Origin: Augochlora pura
Taxonomy: Eukaryota > Arthropoda > Insecta > Hymenoptera > Halictidae
Reading direction: 5' to 3'
Assembly: GCF_028453695.1 (NCBI RefSeq)
Contig: NC_135776.1
Span: forward strand, 21,224,344-21,288,343
DNA length: 64,000 bases
A program made the position numbers and the translations under genes. The notes under the pieces are model-generated. The model was not told the DNA's origin. It made no database searches and worked only from the letters and a program-made list of their open reading frames with translations. Of this stretch, positions 1-12,295 are shown one piece after another (the first letter of the stretch is position 1; each line of letters opens with the position of its first letter).

Positions 1-33
1 CTGCATGGTTGCCTCGCCGAAGATCTACGAACG
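1..33 (+). CDS. Possible 3' end of a coding exon, cut by the window edge
   Basis: Bases 34-39 read GTGAGT, a consensus splice donor preceded by ACG. The 33 bases before it are open in two forward frames; one of them reads CMVASPKIYER. This could be the tail of an exon of a gene whose earlier part lies left of the window. The stretch is too short to identify a family, and a chance donor is quite possible. No matching downstream acceptor and exon could be recognised in the window. Confidence 0.22.
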
Positions 34-656
34 GTGAGTACCACCCTGAACGGACACGACATTACGGTCCGAGCTGTTTGCGTGTAGAAATTTCTAAAAA
101 AGGGCTATTCAACAAAAAAAATTAAAGTTTTAACCATCGAGTCTTTTATTAAGCTTTGATTATTTTTAACTCAATAATTTCTAAAACAGCCTCACGCATC
201 AAGTGTATTAAAAATGGACTTGAACGCAGCATTCGGCTTGTTCGAAAGAATGCAAAAGATTGTCAAGTACAACGCTTGGAGGGCTAATCGGGGTTGATTT
301 TCTTTCGATATTTCCCTCGACGGTAGTAGTCTGACTGGAACAGCGAATAGAATTTCCCTTCGATAAGGCGAATTCACAGGGCCATCGTCGCCGGCTAATC
401 GCATTAATCGCGCGAAACCACAACGGCTTCTTAATATTATAGATACACGGTATTCAAGGAGGATAATGGGTCCGGCCTGATTAGGCTTGGTGGCGCGTGT
501 GTATAATAACGAGAGGAAACCCGGTGGAGCTTTATTTCCCCCGGGAGCTTAAAAGACCGCTTCGAAGCCCATTCAGCGAGGCGAGCAAGAGCAAAGACGT
601 GGAAGATCATATCGAAGCAGATAATTGGTCGGTGATCCTCTCTCGAAACCCTAAGC

Positions 657-657
<1 letters not shown>

Positions 658-703
<46 letters not shown>
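658..703. repeat. (CT)n microsatellite
   Basis: An uninterrupted TC dinucleotide run of about 46 bp, flanked by C/T-rich sequence. It creates artificial Ser-Leu and Arg-Glu open frames on the two strands. Confidence 0.97.
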
Positions 704-707
<4 letters not shown>

Positions 708-3382
708 CGCGGCGAGAGAGGGAAGGACGTCAGAAATCCATGTATTGCTTTAATTAAAAGCAATCCGAGGCACTGAGCGGCCGCTCTCCTCCCTCCGCTT
801 TGTCCTCTCGTTTTTTCTTTCCTTTCTCTTTGCTCGGTCGAAATTGCTTCAAATCTGATTATCTACTTTTCGACCGCGCGACGCTTCGCGAGACGAAACG
901 TCGATCGCGACCATTCTATTAATCATTATTTTCCAGTATCTGGCGATTGGATCACTGGGTTCCTTCTGTTCAGAGTTGGCCAGTAATCGATTGTTTCGTG
1001 ATACTTTCGCGGTTGATATTATAGGTGACAATCGTGATAATCATAATCGTTAATCAATGATTCTTTACGAGAAACAAATCAGCAATTATGATTATATTTG
1101 GTAATCTGTAATTATTAGTCAAATACGAGTTGAAATTACAATTTTGAAATGCAATTGAATACAACGAAATATATGCAGATTTTGCAGAAACCATCGAATA
1201 TTAAAAAATTTAATATCAATAAAACTGTCAAATAGATTAAGATAGAGAAGAGTTTCGGATGTCCAAGAGAAAAAGGATATTCGGAAAAAGTCCGACCACT
1301 CGAATTAGCAAGATTTTGATTAGACGCCATTTGCCATCAGCCGGACCGATCAATCAGATAGCATGACGCGGAAACCTTCTCGATAGTCAGCATAGTTAGC
1401 AAATTGCAGCCATACACGCATGTTACGCTTTCGACTCGAAGAAATTCTAAACAAAATATCCAGGTACAAACATTTTTTGGGAACCGAAGATTCGAGTCTT
1501 GTACAATGTTCGTGATACCCGCGACAAGTTCGAACCCCATGTATGGTGCAACCTACGATGTTTGATGGTTTACAATGATGGCGGCATTGCCGGCTGATTA
1601 CAGGCCCGATCGCAGTCGAGGGAGAAAAGAAAAGAATCTGGGAATTGTGCGGCGGTGTGTGTGTGTGCGTGCGTGCGGTGCTGACCGATAGCGATCGAAA
1701 CTGACGCTTTGACTATGGTGTCTTCTTTCTTGACACTTTGCCTACATAGGTAGCCTATTAACAGGCTCCCCAGTGGCCGTCAGAAAAGGGACTCGATAGT
1801 TTTCTTTTAAACGATACAGTCTTCTAAATTGGTTATTTTAGTTGCGATCGATTCCGGATTCACGATTGAAATTGCTGACATTTGTAGGTAATCGACTTTA
1901 TTTGTTTTTCTTTATTAAGAATTCAGTTGTCGTTGATTCTTCTACTTGCGAGTCACTCTTAACGTAGAAGGGACTAATATGCGCGGTAATTTGATATATT
2001 AACATGCAAAAATTAATTTCAACTGCTGGCTATTCTATTAAACATGTAAGCAACTGTTGAATAACTGTTGAATAATTGGAAGATCTTCAATTATAGAATT
2101 CTATATGAGGACAGATAAGCGTTCCGTGACATTCAATATGCATTGTTTAAAGGGTCGCCTGATCTCAATTACCTCAATTTCCACGCGAATCGCGAACTAA
2201 TGACAGTAACGCGACAAACTTTCTTGTATTTATTCTGAGCCGACAGAAAGTAACCATGAGTTATAGCCTAGTAGGCTGGTCTTTCTAGCATTTAAATGAA
2301 ATTCAAGTCGTTTAGTCCAATTCAAAAGAACTTATTGCGTTTTAGAAAGTGTTGGAATATTAATGGGAGCCGCTTGTATAAAATGCGTGTACAAGATGTC
2401 TGTATAAAATGGGGATATTATAGGTCAGAAAGACGATTTCGGATTTCGTGTTAGAGTGGCTCCGACTACAAAGGGTTGAAACATCGAAACATAGAAAATG
2501 AAAAACGGACGGGAATAAGGTGGATTTTTCGGAAAGTTCGAGACCAGATGGTATCGTACCTGTATCTCGATAACCTCGGGATGTTTATTCGTTGCGACGC
2601 GTTGGGACGGACGCCGGGTGTCCATGTGGCTGGCAAGAGTCGCAGGATGGCCGGGGGAATACACACGGCACGTCCACGTCTCCGCGGAAAAGGTTAATGA
2701 CGAGCAGCCATGCCCCGGGTAACGAAAGGTGAAGAAGGTGGTTCTCTTGATTTTCCCTGCCCCGCCGCCCTCCCCAGGCTCCCCTAAGCCGCCGCTCCTC
2801 TTTTTCTTCTCGGTATCCGTGGTCAGAAACGGAGGATGACTTGCGTCTCTTTCACCGCGGCGGAATAGAGGTGTCCGAGATGAGAGGGCGGCGCGCTGCG
2901 TTTATTTATCCTGGCTTGCTCGGAGCCTCGAATCCCGCTTGCCTTCTTCTCCGGTTCTTGTTGCTCGTCTCTTCGCCTCCCTTCGATTTCATTCCCGTCT
3001 TTTCTCTTCATCCCCACCGGCCTGCCGCGCGGTTTATCCGTTACCCGGGGCCCACCTACTACCACTCACCACGGTCAGCACTCGTGCCTATATCCTTCTC
3101 GGACCTTCTCTCTCGCCTTCCTCCGACTCCTTCCGCTCGTCTTCCTCCTCCCTGTCAACCGTGGCCGCTCCTTTTCGTCTCCGGGCTGGCTCGTGAGCCC
3201 GTCAAGAGCTGTAGACAAGGGCATTGTTGCATTGTTCCCGCTCGAGTGTAAACTTTGCCAGTCGCGGTACGGGGGAACAAAGCTGCCTGGCGTCCTTAAC
3301 TTTTACTTTATCGAGCCGTTCGATGGCCGACCGATCCACAGTCTGCCGCGATCGGAAACGAGATTCTTAATTTTAGATCCAG

Positions 3383-3404
3383 CGATTCGATTCGATTCGA
3401 TTCG
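3383..3404. repeat. (CGATT)n microsatellite
   Basis: Pentanucleotide CGATT repeated about 4.4 times without interruption. Confidence 0.9.
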
Positions 3405-3431
3405 CCTCGCAGCTTTTTCATTTTCGTCCTG

Positions 3432-3466
3432 CATACACTCCTCCATACACTCCTCCATACACTCCT
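3432..3466. repeat. 12-bp tandem repeat, three copies
   Basis: The unit CATACACTCCTC is repeated almost exactly 2.9 times (3432-3443, 3444-3455, 3456-3466). The copies are identical, so the expansion is recent. Confidence 0.95.
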
Positions 3467-5202
3467 GCCGGCCGCTATCCTCGGATATTTTTTTGAGTTG
3501 GCCCGGTGTTTGTGTTTGGGTTCGAAACAGGCTAGGTGGTTGTTGAAACACCGGACACTGAAACCCTACACAAGCCTGCGAGGAATACCTCCAAAAATTT
3601 GTTTGGAAAAATTGCTGCACAAACCTCAAACTTTATAATTACAACTTACAGTTTTTAACATGATAAAAATGTTTCCATGAGATACGTTCAAGCTTATGCA
3701 TAACTAATCAAGTATAATATGTTATAGTAAAAAAAATCATACGAGGTTTTTCACGTAAATTCGATCTTGTTATTATTAATCTTGTTAATATATTGAAAGT
3801 AAGATAAACTTTTGTTTCGTACAAGTTAGCCGTATTTGATACTGAGATGCACGTACGTTTCATAAATGGATAGGAAAATTATTCCTTAATTACTACCAAT
3901 ATCTATGCCGAAGATCATCCGAAAGTCATTGCATAGGAGGTTGTTGGAATTGTCGCTTTATCAGCTATACATATAATGCTATAACGTCAAAAGTACATAG
4001 CACCATTTAAGAAAAACAAGCTAACAACAGGTTAATTGGACGCTCATTTGCAGGAGCGTAAGCTTCGTGGAAGCCGTCCAGACAGCTAGGCGTCGATGGT
4101 TTGCCGTAAATCTGGAGTAACGACGGCGCAGAACACCTGACGAATCGCCCTAGGTGGTGCTATTAAACGACTAATGATGTTTGTAATGCGAGCAAGTATC
4201 GAAAGGTCACGAGGAGATACCTGCCGGAAATTTTAACAGCTCCGGAAACGCGGTCGTTCCCGTCTGGCTTTGTAATAAGGAGAGATGGCCTGCACTCGGA
4301 CGCGGCCTTTCAGATTAAAGCAGCGCGTAATCGGCTTTCCAGAACAGTAAATCGTCCCTCTGTAATCTAAAAGAGCTGACACACCAAACAAACCTCATTT
4401 TACTGGAGGAACCGGCGCAACGCGCCGAGGAAAGAAACGTTTCACCCGGCTTTACTAATTTCCTAACTTTTCTGGTCGGCTCGGTACATTGTTCGAGACT
4501 CGCCTAAATGCTCGAGATTCGAGATAAGTTCCGACTTTGGTCCGGTATTGTCATCACGGCTCAACCTGTCTCGGGACCAACGGACAAACTGGGCAAAAAT
4601 TCAATTTCCAGGTGACAAAGATCGTTCCTTAATTCTTATTACTTTTCTTTACCCTTATATACTTTTATTATTTACTTTTATTATTACATTTATTACTCTC
4701 ATTTATTCATGGGAAGAAGAATCTTTCGAAATCTTACGAGAAGAGCAGAAAATACAATATAGATATTAATGTATCTAAATAACTTTATTAATAATACCAT
4801 GTAACGTAGAAAAAAAAATAGTTTCTCCGTTAATTGTACGCATCCACTAGAAACAACACCCTCCTCTTGATTAAATCCATAAATCTATGCCACTCGTTAT
4901 AGCTTTCTGTTGTAGTTCCTTGCAGTTAATGCGAGCAAACTAAAACAAATAAACTTACATTTATAATAACAATATTCTTACCAGTTTGAATTGTTGTTAC
5001 AAAAAACATTACCGATAACCGGAAACGATGCATTAGCCACAATCGAGTACATTAACCCTACCTTTTGGAAACGATGAAACAACGAACCGATGCGATAATC
5101 AATTCGCAAAACGGTTCAGGACAACAAGCCCAGAAGCGCGGAACACCGTTCGCCCGGATTCCCAACGGGGTTTGCGAAAAATGATTTGCGTGGCGCCGCA
5201 GC

Positions 5203-5208
<6 letters not shown>

Positions 5209-5245
<37 letters not shown>

Positions 5246-5249
5246 GGGG
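5209..5249. repeat. (GA)13 followed by G15
   Basis: A GA run at 5209-5234 passes directly into a run of about 15 G at 5235-5249. The compound purine tract is G-quadruplex- or triplex-prone on the plus strand. Homopolymer length may be affected by assembly error. Confidence 0.95.
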
Positions 5250-5649
5250 AGCCGGTGCTCGATGACAGCCAAGACCGGGGAAAGGGTTGAGCGCCTCAAC
5301 AACGATTTTCCGGACTTTTTTCGTTTCCCACCCGGCAGAGACGTAAATATGGCGGGCGAAGTTTCATCCCCCTTTGTGTCCCGGGGGCAGCGGCCCCGCC
5401 CAGCCGGGTATTCCACCCCTCGGCAAAAATAAAGGAGCAAACGCCGCGGCACGCAATCGTCGAAATATTTTTGACGCTGGCACTCGCACACGAGGGGCTG
5501 CGAAGAACGGGGCTGCGGGATGAGCAGAACGAAGAGTAGGACGAAGAGAAGGAAGGACGAAGGGAGGAGGAGGCGGGCAGTGAACAGCGGGGTAGGAGGA
5601 GGCAGGAGGAAGATGGATATGGTCGAGGAAAAACGGAGAAAAAGAGAGA

Positions 5650-5681
5650 CGGACGGGACGGGACGGGACGGGACGAGACGG
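5650..5681. repeat. (GGGAC)n microsatellite
   Basis: The pentanucleotide GGGAC is repeated about five times, the last copy diverged, inside a purine-rich block. Confidence 0.85.
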
Positions 5682-6317
5682 AAAAAGGGGGGCTGCGCTG
5701 CGGCGAGGAGAGAAGAAGGGAAGAGTGAAGAGGAGTGGTGAGGAGAGGAGGTGGTGGAGGTAGAGGAAGCAGCGGAGGATGGGGATCGGTAAAACGCGGA
5801 GGAAGCCGATGTAGGTGGAGGCGGAGGGTGTTCGAACGAACGCAATTTGCATGATTTTGCATGTTTTAGCGCGTCCTGGCTGCGCCCATCGGGTTTCAGC
5901 TTTCTGCCTACGTTTTCTGCTTGCTTTTCTGCCTGCACCGTCCGCGCCACACTGGGCCGCTGCGGGAGGAGACGCGAAGGGGTTGCGAAGAGGACGGTCT
6001 GACCCCGATGAGACGGAAAATTATTTTTCTTGGTTTTTCTCGGGCTAGCTGGGAGCCGAAACGATGGAATATTAATAAGTCGACCGACCTCGGAGAGACC
6101 CCGACAATTATTGTGGAAAACTTGCAGCGAAAGGTGGCCGGCTGCAAATAGAGGATGCTCTGTCCAATCTTAGAGCGACTTTAAAGGATTCCAGATTTTC
6201 GAGAAACTTGTGTAAGAATGTGTACAATTTAATCCGTTTGCACCATCGATTACGGTGTAATTAACTTTGAATTTACGCAGCACTAAGAGTAGCAGTCTTA
6301 TATTACAATAGTTTATA

Positions 6318-6560
6318 TTAGGTTGGTGCATATGAAATGTCGGATGTTTGCGTAAATATATAAAACTGTATATCTTTTTTCAAAAGCTGTTGATTTAATC
6401 AAAATATGCCCCGTTTGCTCTACTACACCCTTTTCAACAAGATATCAATACAGAAATGCCTGTCTTAAACAAATTCTGATCTTTAGAATGACTAAACTCT
6501 GATATGGAATATTTCAGAGTGTCTTCATTTATATACTATTTAGCCTGTAAAATCTCGGGC
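6318..6560 (-). mobile_element. Mariner-family transposon relic (3' end, minus strand)
   Basis: The left edge begins after a TA dinucleotide with TTAGGTTGGTGCATATG, the typical start of a mariner inverted terminal repeat. About 80 bp inside, the minus strand reads toward that end and carries a mariner-like transposase C-terminus. ANGAYFD followed by a stop is encoded at 6418-6395, and SKDQNLFKTGI lies upstream in the same frame (6487-6455), separated by one in-frame stop (TGA at 6436-6434). Mariner transposases commonly end with a Ser-Lys-Asp..Phe-Phe..Gly-Ile, Arg-Trp, Asn-Gly-x-Tyr-Phe pattern. The catalytic region and the second terminal repeat were not found, so this is a dead, truncated copy. 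The right boundary is approximate. Confidence 0.68.
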
Positions 6561-7850
6561 AGCTTTTAAAAATTGTTAAACGAAGAACGTATTTCCTATT
6601 ATATTTGCTTGTTCATTTTTTGCAACCAACTTAGGCAATTCTGCTTTTTGCATAAAGATCTAGAACGAACCCGAACAAAGTTTCTATCCTAATGTTGCTG
6701 CTGTCATGACAATATACTTATCATAGGCAGTAAAATAGGAAGGGATTGGGCATATCGATGCGATACAGTACGCATCACGGTCGCAGCCATCGAGCGGCCA
6801 ATAGTTATCGTCGAGCGGGATGAAGTGGCAGAGGTTCCGGATAGGTATGTCGCATTAAAATCATAGAACGTTGGAATATTCGCCTTTTATCATTCACCGC
6901 GCGGCATTTGGAATACGATTCGGTTGCCGGCAAGTCGAAAAAGGACGAGTCACCCTGCGGTGGAGCCAGTATCACTCCTCGCCGCAGTCGGTAAGGCCGT
7001 TCCGGCTCTCTCACCGGCAACAATAGGCCAATAGCGAGCCGATAATGAGCGACCATTGTCACGAAGCTGTACCCACACACAGGGATCGGTCACGGCCCCC
7101 ATGAGAGATCGAGCGTCATTACAGGTAATCGCGCAAATCACGCGCGAACCGCCCTATCTGCCGCGATCCAGAAAATCGTGACAACGGACCGACGGCCCTC
7201 CGCAACCAGGTTCGCGTCTTTCCAACGTTTTCCAACCAAAGCCTTTCGACCCCGAGAAGCCCAGATCGCGAGTCTCGGTCGCGAATTTCTGCGGTCGAGC
7301 GCCTGAAACCATTTTACCGCTTCTCCGACAATTTATACCGCATTTTTGGTGGAGCTACTTTCGAAAAATTGTTGAATTTGTTGTTGAAAAATGAGCTTTT
7401 AATAATTAAAAAACAATTGCTCGAGAATAGATGAAATAATGACAAAGTCTCGTACGAAAATCGACGAAGAACAAGCGTGTTTACGCTAAAATATGGAAAC
7501 TATCATGGAGCAGAAGCAATCGATTTAAGCATTCGCGTGTAATCCGATAATAAAGATACGTAGGACCGCGCTTCCCTATTAAATGTATCCTTTATGCATG
7601 AAGAATAATGCGTGTTCAATTATAATCGGCGCTATGCTCTCAGGAATTTGCGATTCCGTTTCTTTTAGGGGCGCGGACATGGGAAAAAATGCGATTCCAC
7701 TGACGAATGAATGCGTGTGCACACAGCCGCGCGAGTATCGACTACAGTTGCATCGCTGTGAATTCGCTGTTCCTCAAATGCAGCCATACGTCGTCGCGGT
7801 TTTAATCAACGCCGCTGCAAATCCCCTCAGCGTCGACTCTTTCATTTTTA

Positions 7851-7855
<5 letters not shown>

Positions 7856-7900
<45 letters not shown>

Positions 7901-7944
7901 CTATTTGTCTCTACCTCTCTCCCTCTCTGCCTCTTGCCCGCCCC

Positions 7945-7978
<34 letters not shown>

Positions 7979-7996
7979 CCCCCTCTCTCTTTCTCT
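7856..7996. repeat. Long interrupted (CT)n tract
   Basis: A pure TC run at 7856-7897, followed by a degenerate pyrimidine tract to about 7996 with short CTCTCT blocks. It produces an artificial 191-codon open frame on the plus strand and its Arg-Glu shadow on the minus strand. Confidence 0.95.
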
Positions 7997-10900
7997 TCTA
8001 TCATCCCTTTTTTTTGTCCATCGGGAGGGGCTTGCTCTTTTTTTCCTTTACGTTTCTGTATCCTCTGTGAATGTCTGCGTTGCGTACCTCTCGTTCTGTC
8101 TACCTTTCCCTCTCTCTTTCTCTCTCACTTTTTATTTAATTTCATTAGCGGACACTAGCCGGATTACGCGGACTCGTAGAATCCGCCTTTAGGATTACCT
8201 AAGCCCAGAAAAACTACGACAAAATGCGAAAAATAGCCAGCTGCAGAAACGGACGACACACGGCTCGAGCAGCTTTTTGATCATTTTCACGAAAAATTCG
8301 GGACTATTTGTCCAGTCGCGTTTTGCAAATCTTTATTAACAAGAATCATTAGCGGTGATTACTCCTGTTGGCAGTAGAATCCGCATTCCAGGCTGCTTCT
8401 ACTTCAATCTCTCTTGGAAGCAATATCTGTGATAATAAACATTTGCATCGTAGTGTTTGCTTCCCGATGCATTTTGCGTTCTTTCAAAGTTTCTCCTTTA
8501 TTTACTATGGAGATTGCGCGCATAAAGTGGCACACGAGGCCTTCAACACATTCGTTGTAAGCATCGGTTGAAAATTATTATTCCAACGAACAATATCTTT
8601 CGTAGAACGTTTCGAAAATAAAAGCCTTATTTCGGAAAATGTTTACTGCGACTGGTAATAATCTTTTATCAAGTTTCCGACATCCAAGATTTAGTAGGAG
8701 ACTGGAAAATTTTGTATAATGAACGTAAAAGATAATCAACGGAACAACGTCGAAAACTACCATGAAATTGATTGTGCTAAAAAATACTGCTTCTTCAGTT
8801 TATATAGCCCTAAATCAATTCGTGCACTGTCTGTCACGATTAAAAAACCTGCAGCCTTTGAAACACATCCGTTATAAAAATAATGAAACATCCATTATGA
8901 ACGATAAAGTGATAATCAAAATCAGGCGAAATGTTTGAAACGTGAAACGTTTTAGCGATTGAAATTGACACGATGAACTTTCGTAATTCGTAAATTTCGC
9001 GGCATGACAGAGAGGCTGTCACGCGTTTCCTAGTTCCCGATGGTCTGGAAAACAGAGTCAGTTTCGAGAGTATTGACGAAACATGGAAAATCATTTCGAG
9101 TGGTGTTTGCCGCGCTTAGAGAGACTCCGGGGTTGAAAGGCTCGCGTCTACGAAGCGCCGAAGAAGCGAGTCCGTCGTGCGAGGATGAAGTACCGTTCGA
9201 AGACCGAGTAGAACCTCCCGACTCATCGCGCGAAATTACCCAGTCGAGTGGGTTCCATCTTGACGAATTAGTTGAAATTTTCTTTTCGTTCCATTGTACC
9301 GGTCCCCCGATCTGACACTGATATAAGCCTGCTTTGAAGGCCCTCACAAAGGCGATACGCGGCTTCGGATACCTTCGTAGCCGGCAACGAAATCCGTCGC
9401 CTGTATTTCATCGAATAAAAATAACAAGCGCACAATATTGTCGGTGATTCGACATTATTGACCGTCTTCCATATCAGTTTACGCCGCGCGTCTTATTCTC
9501 CGTTGCTATCATTTACGAGCTATAATTACGACATTACCGGCTCTTTTAATCCCGGTTCTCGCCGAGCGCTTATCATCCTCTATTTAAGATTCTTATTAGC
9601 CCGAAAAACTCGTGGAAGCGTCGTCGACTGGTCGATTCAATCGCGTGAACTCTGGGGAAAATACTTACTTTGAGAAAATTCGCAGCATTTCAAAGTATTT
9701 TGATCGAGAAATCGCGAGTTGGGAGAACAGTCTCGCGAAGGCTGGTCGCCATGTTGCGGTGCGCGGGAATTTGAAAAAAGCTGGCGGAACTGCTGTCGGA
9801 ATAGGCTTTTGTGTTTATTTAACTAACAAACCGCCGTGCGCCCGTCGACCATGGATCGCACTGCAACAATACTTGCTATTCAAGCAGCTCTACCAGCGGC
9901 AAATTAATTCCAGGCGGATAATTTTTCTCGGACAACAGGACTCGAGATTCTCGCGATCACCGTCACCGTCCTTCGAGCGCAAACTAATTCTTCGCGCCTG
10001 AGGATTAGTTTAAAGGGTCCGACCTGTCAAGAGATCCTCCCGGTTGGTTAGCTCTGCCAACGTTGATCCTTCTTAGCGAGGCGGCTGGATCTAATCTCTT
10101 TGCATCTACTACTATTCAGGTCCTTTCGTCGTAGGTAACGCGAAACTGGGAATCTTGATTTTCCTCGAAGCAGGTAAATCAGAGCGACGATTAAATACCT
10201 CCCGAACATTCTACCAAGGTTTTCAAAGATCGCTGACACGATTCTCAAGTGTAGACACTCCATTACGCGGCGGTAGCAACCATGAAAACGACAAACCGAC
10301 CATTTCGAACAAGGTCTCTGTGTGTGCGCAGACACGGCCGATGTCTTCGGGTATGGACGCGCAATCTGGAACCGTTTCGCCCCACTGCTCTTTAACCCGT
10401 TCCCAGAAAGTTCAACAAGCAAGTTGGAAGGCTCTGTCTGCTCGGCACACAACCAGGATCGTTTACAAAAACTCAGATCTACAGTCGAGATGCTTCGGGG
10501 ATTCCAGCGGAGCCCAGTGCCAAATTCGTGTCAACTAATTAACATACTGCTCCGGGCTGTGGTGACGCAAGTCACAGAATATAGAATAGCCGGTTGTGTT
10601 TAGAAAACGTCTGGCTAAAAACTATTTCGTCTAAAAATCATAAAAGACAGTAGCCAAACGATGGTTGGGAGCAATCTCAATTGGCTTCACCATTTTCGCC
10701 AGTTTATCACACTTATTAACACTTTGACTCGGTGATTGTTACCTATCAGATAGTCTGGATAATTTATTGTTACGCTAATCTATTACAATTTCCTAATCCT
10801 GCGTCGAAAAGCAACAGCCCTTGTTGCTAGCAACAGCAGGAGCGAAAATGGAGGGGGATGGAAGGGTCTGAAAATCGCGGAGAGTCTCGAAAGAAACCGA

Positions 10901-11375
10901 CGCTACGACCGCGTCTTGTGCGGGTAGTTGGTCGCATCCCTTGAAATTCCGTTCACGTACAAGATGGCGGCTGTAGTTTGCTCCCGACATGCACCGCCCC
11001 TGACTCTGTCTCCCGTTTCATCCCTGCCGGTGCTTCCCTCGACCCTGCCCGTCCCTCTTCGTCTACGGCCTTGCCCTTTCGAGGAGACGGGAATCGTCGA
11101 ACCTCGCGCGTCCCGCTTCTCCGTCTCCCCGCTATTCGCATCTGTTAAGCGTCCCAACAGTTTGCGAGGACACGACCATTAGCTTGCCGGGTCGTGGTAC
11201 CCGCGAAACGAGCGAGAACCGGCTGGCGCGATGCGCTCGGGTACGCTCGACGACGGTAGAGCCCGCTGCAAGACCCCTTGCTCAGCTACGAACCAACCTA
11301 TTTGCCGGTCTTTGGAAAATAAACGTTCGCGGATACGCCCCTGAATACTAATTCCACCTCGTTTACCCTCACCGC

Positions 11376-11400
11376 ACCTCCTCCTCCTCCACCACCACCA

Positions 11401-11432
<32 letters not shown>

Positions 11433-11437
11433 TCCGG
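11376..11437. repeat. (CCT)n-(CCA)n-C29 compound tract
   Basis: CCT triplets, then CCA triplets, then 29 consecutive C at 11401-11429. The minus strand is a potential G-quadruplex. The exact C count should be treated with caution. Confidence 0.95.
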
Positions 11438-12276
11438 CAATCGGTCACGATTACACTCTGCCCTTCACCCTTCGGCTTCGATCCCGCCCGGCCCCGCCCG
11501 GCCCCGCTCGGCGGAAGCTGAAACAATGAGCCGCGGGAAACGGCGAAAATGATGTACAAATTCGCCGAGTGTTTAGGGCGTGATTTAACGAGCCCCGGCT
11601 GCGTATATTTGCCGAGCCGAGCAATCCTAATGGCCCGGCTCATTCAATGGCCACCGGCGGAGGGGTCGTAAATATTTGGACCATGCTTGGACACTGTAAA
11701 CCACCGGCAATTTGCTCCCGGCCAGTTTCCAAAGAGTTTTCGATCGATCCATCTTTTTCCCTTATACGATTGGTCGCAAAATAATTTGCCACGAATATAC
11801 TTGCTCTATAAATGGTGTTAGTTTAGTCAGGTTATACTGGGTTTTGCCTACTTTCAATTTACAAAGTCACAATTTCTGTAACATTAGCGAGAAATAAAAT
11901 TCGAATTATTTGTTTCTTCTATCAATTTTTTCTTAACTTTTATTGGTTATTGGATGGGTGAGTACACGTGGTTTCAAAGTAACCGAGGGCTATAGAAGAT
12001 TGAAACTAGGAACCGAACCAATTTAAACAACAGTAAACAAGTAACAAAAAAAGTAGTATAGTAATTCTCTCGCGTCTCCATACGCGCATGTGTTGCCCCG
12101 AAACAATAGTTAAACCGAAGCCACGCCACCCTCCGTGCGTATGTTCTTACACAGAAGTAGCGATTAGCATTGGGTCCACGTAGACTCTCCCTAAACACTA
12201 TACCCTATTTAGGCTAACTTGGTAATCACCGAGGGATTGCTAATCGCTAGGGGGGCCTGGCGTTCCCTCCTCTCCT

Positions 12277-12295
12277 CCCCCCCCCCCCCCCCCCC
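12277..12295. repeat. C19 homopolymer
   Basis: Nineteen consecutive C in a C/T-rich stretch, about 850 bp from the C29 run. Confidence 0.95.

Larger units (their letters stand above)
34..6315. other. Gene-free stretch, left part
   Basis: No coding region could be supported. Open frames here are short, or arise from CT/GA-rich low complexity. The stretch includes a (CT)n tract at 658-703 and two CpG- and C/T- or G/A-rich blocks, at about 2700-3550 and 5100-6150. The remainder is AT-rich single-copy-looking sequence. The part around 4070-4450 has balanced composition and no repeats, and could be regulatory, but nothing in it was recognised. Confidence 0.5.

Noticed and set aside
1525..1545. 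GTTCGAACCCC resembling a tRNA B box
   Set aside because: No A box, acceptor stem or cloverleaf could be built around it. Other GGTTCGA words (16700, 31630) failed in the same way.
5099..5950. 283-codon minus-strand frame and its overlapping partners
   Set aside because: Composition is dominated by Ser, Pro, Leu and Arg from C/T-rich low complexity, and three frames are open at once. No domain is visible.
7583..8158. 191-codon frame across the (CT)n tract
   Set aside because: A long Leu-Ser stretch comes from the microsatellite, which has no stop codons in any frame.
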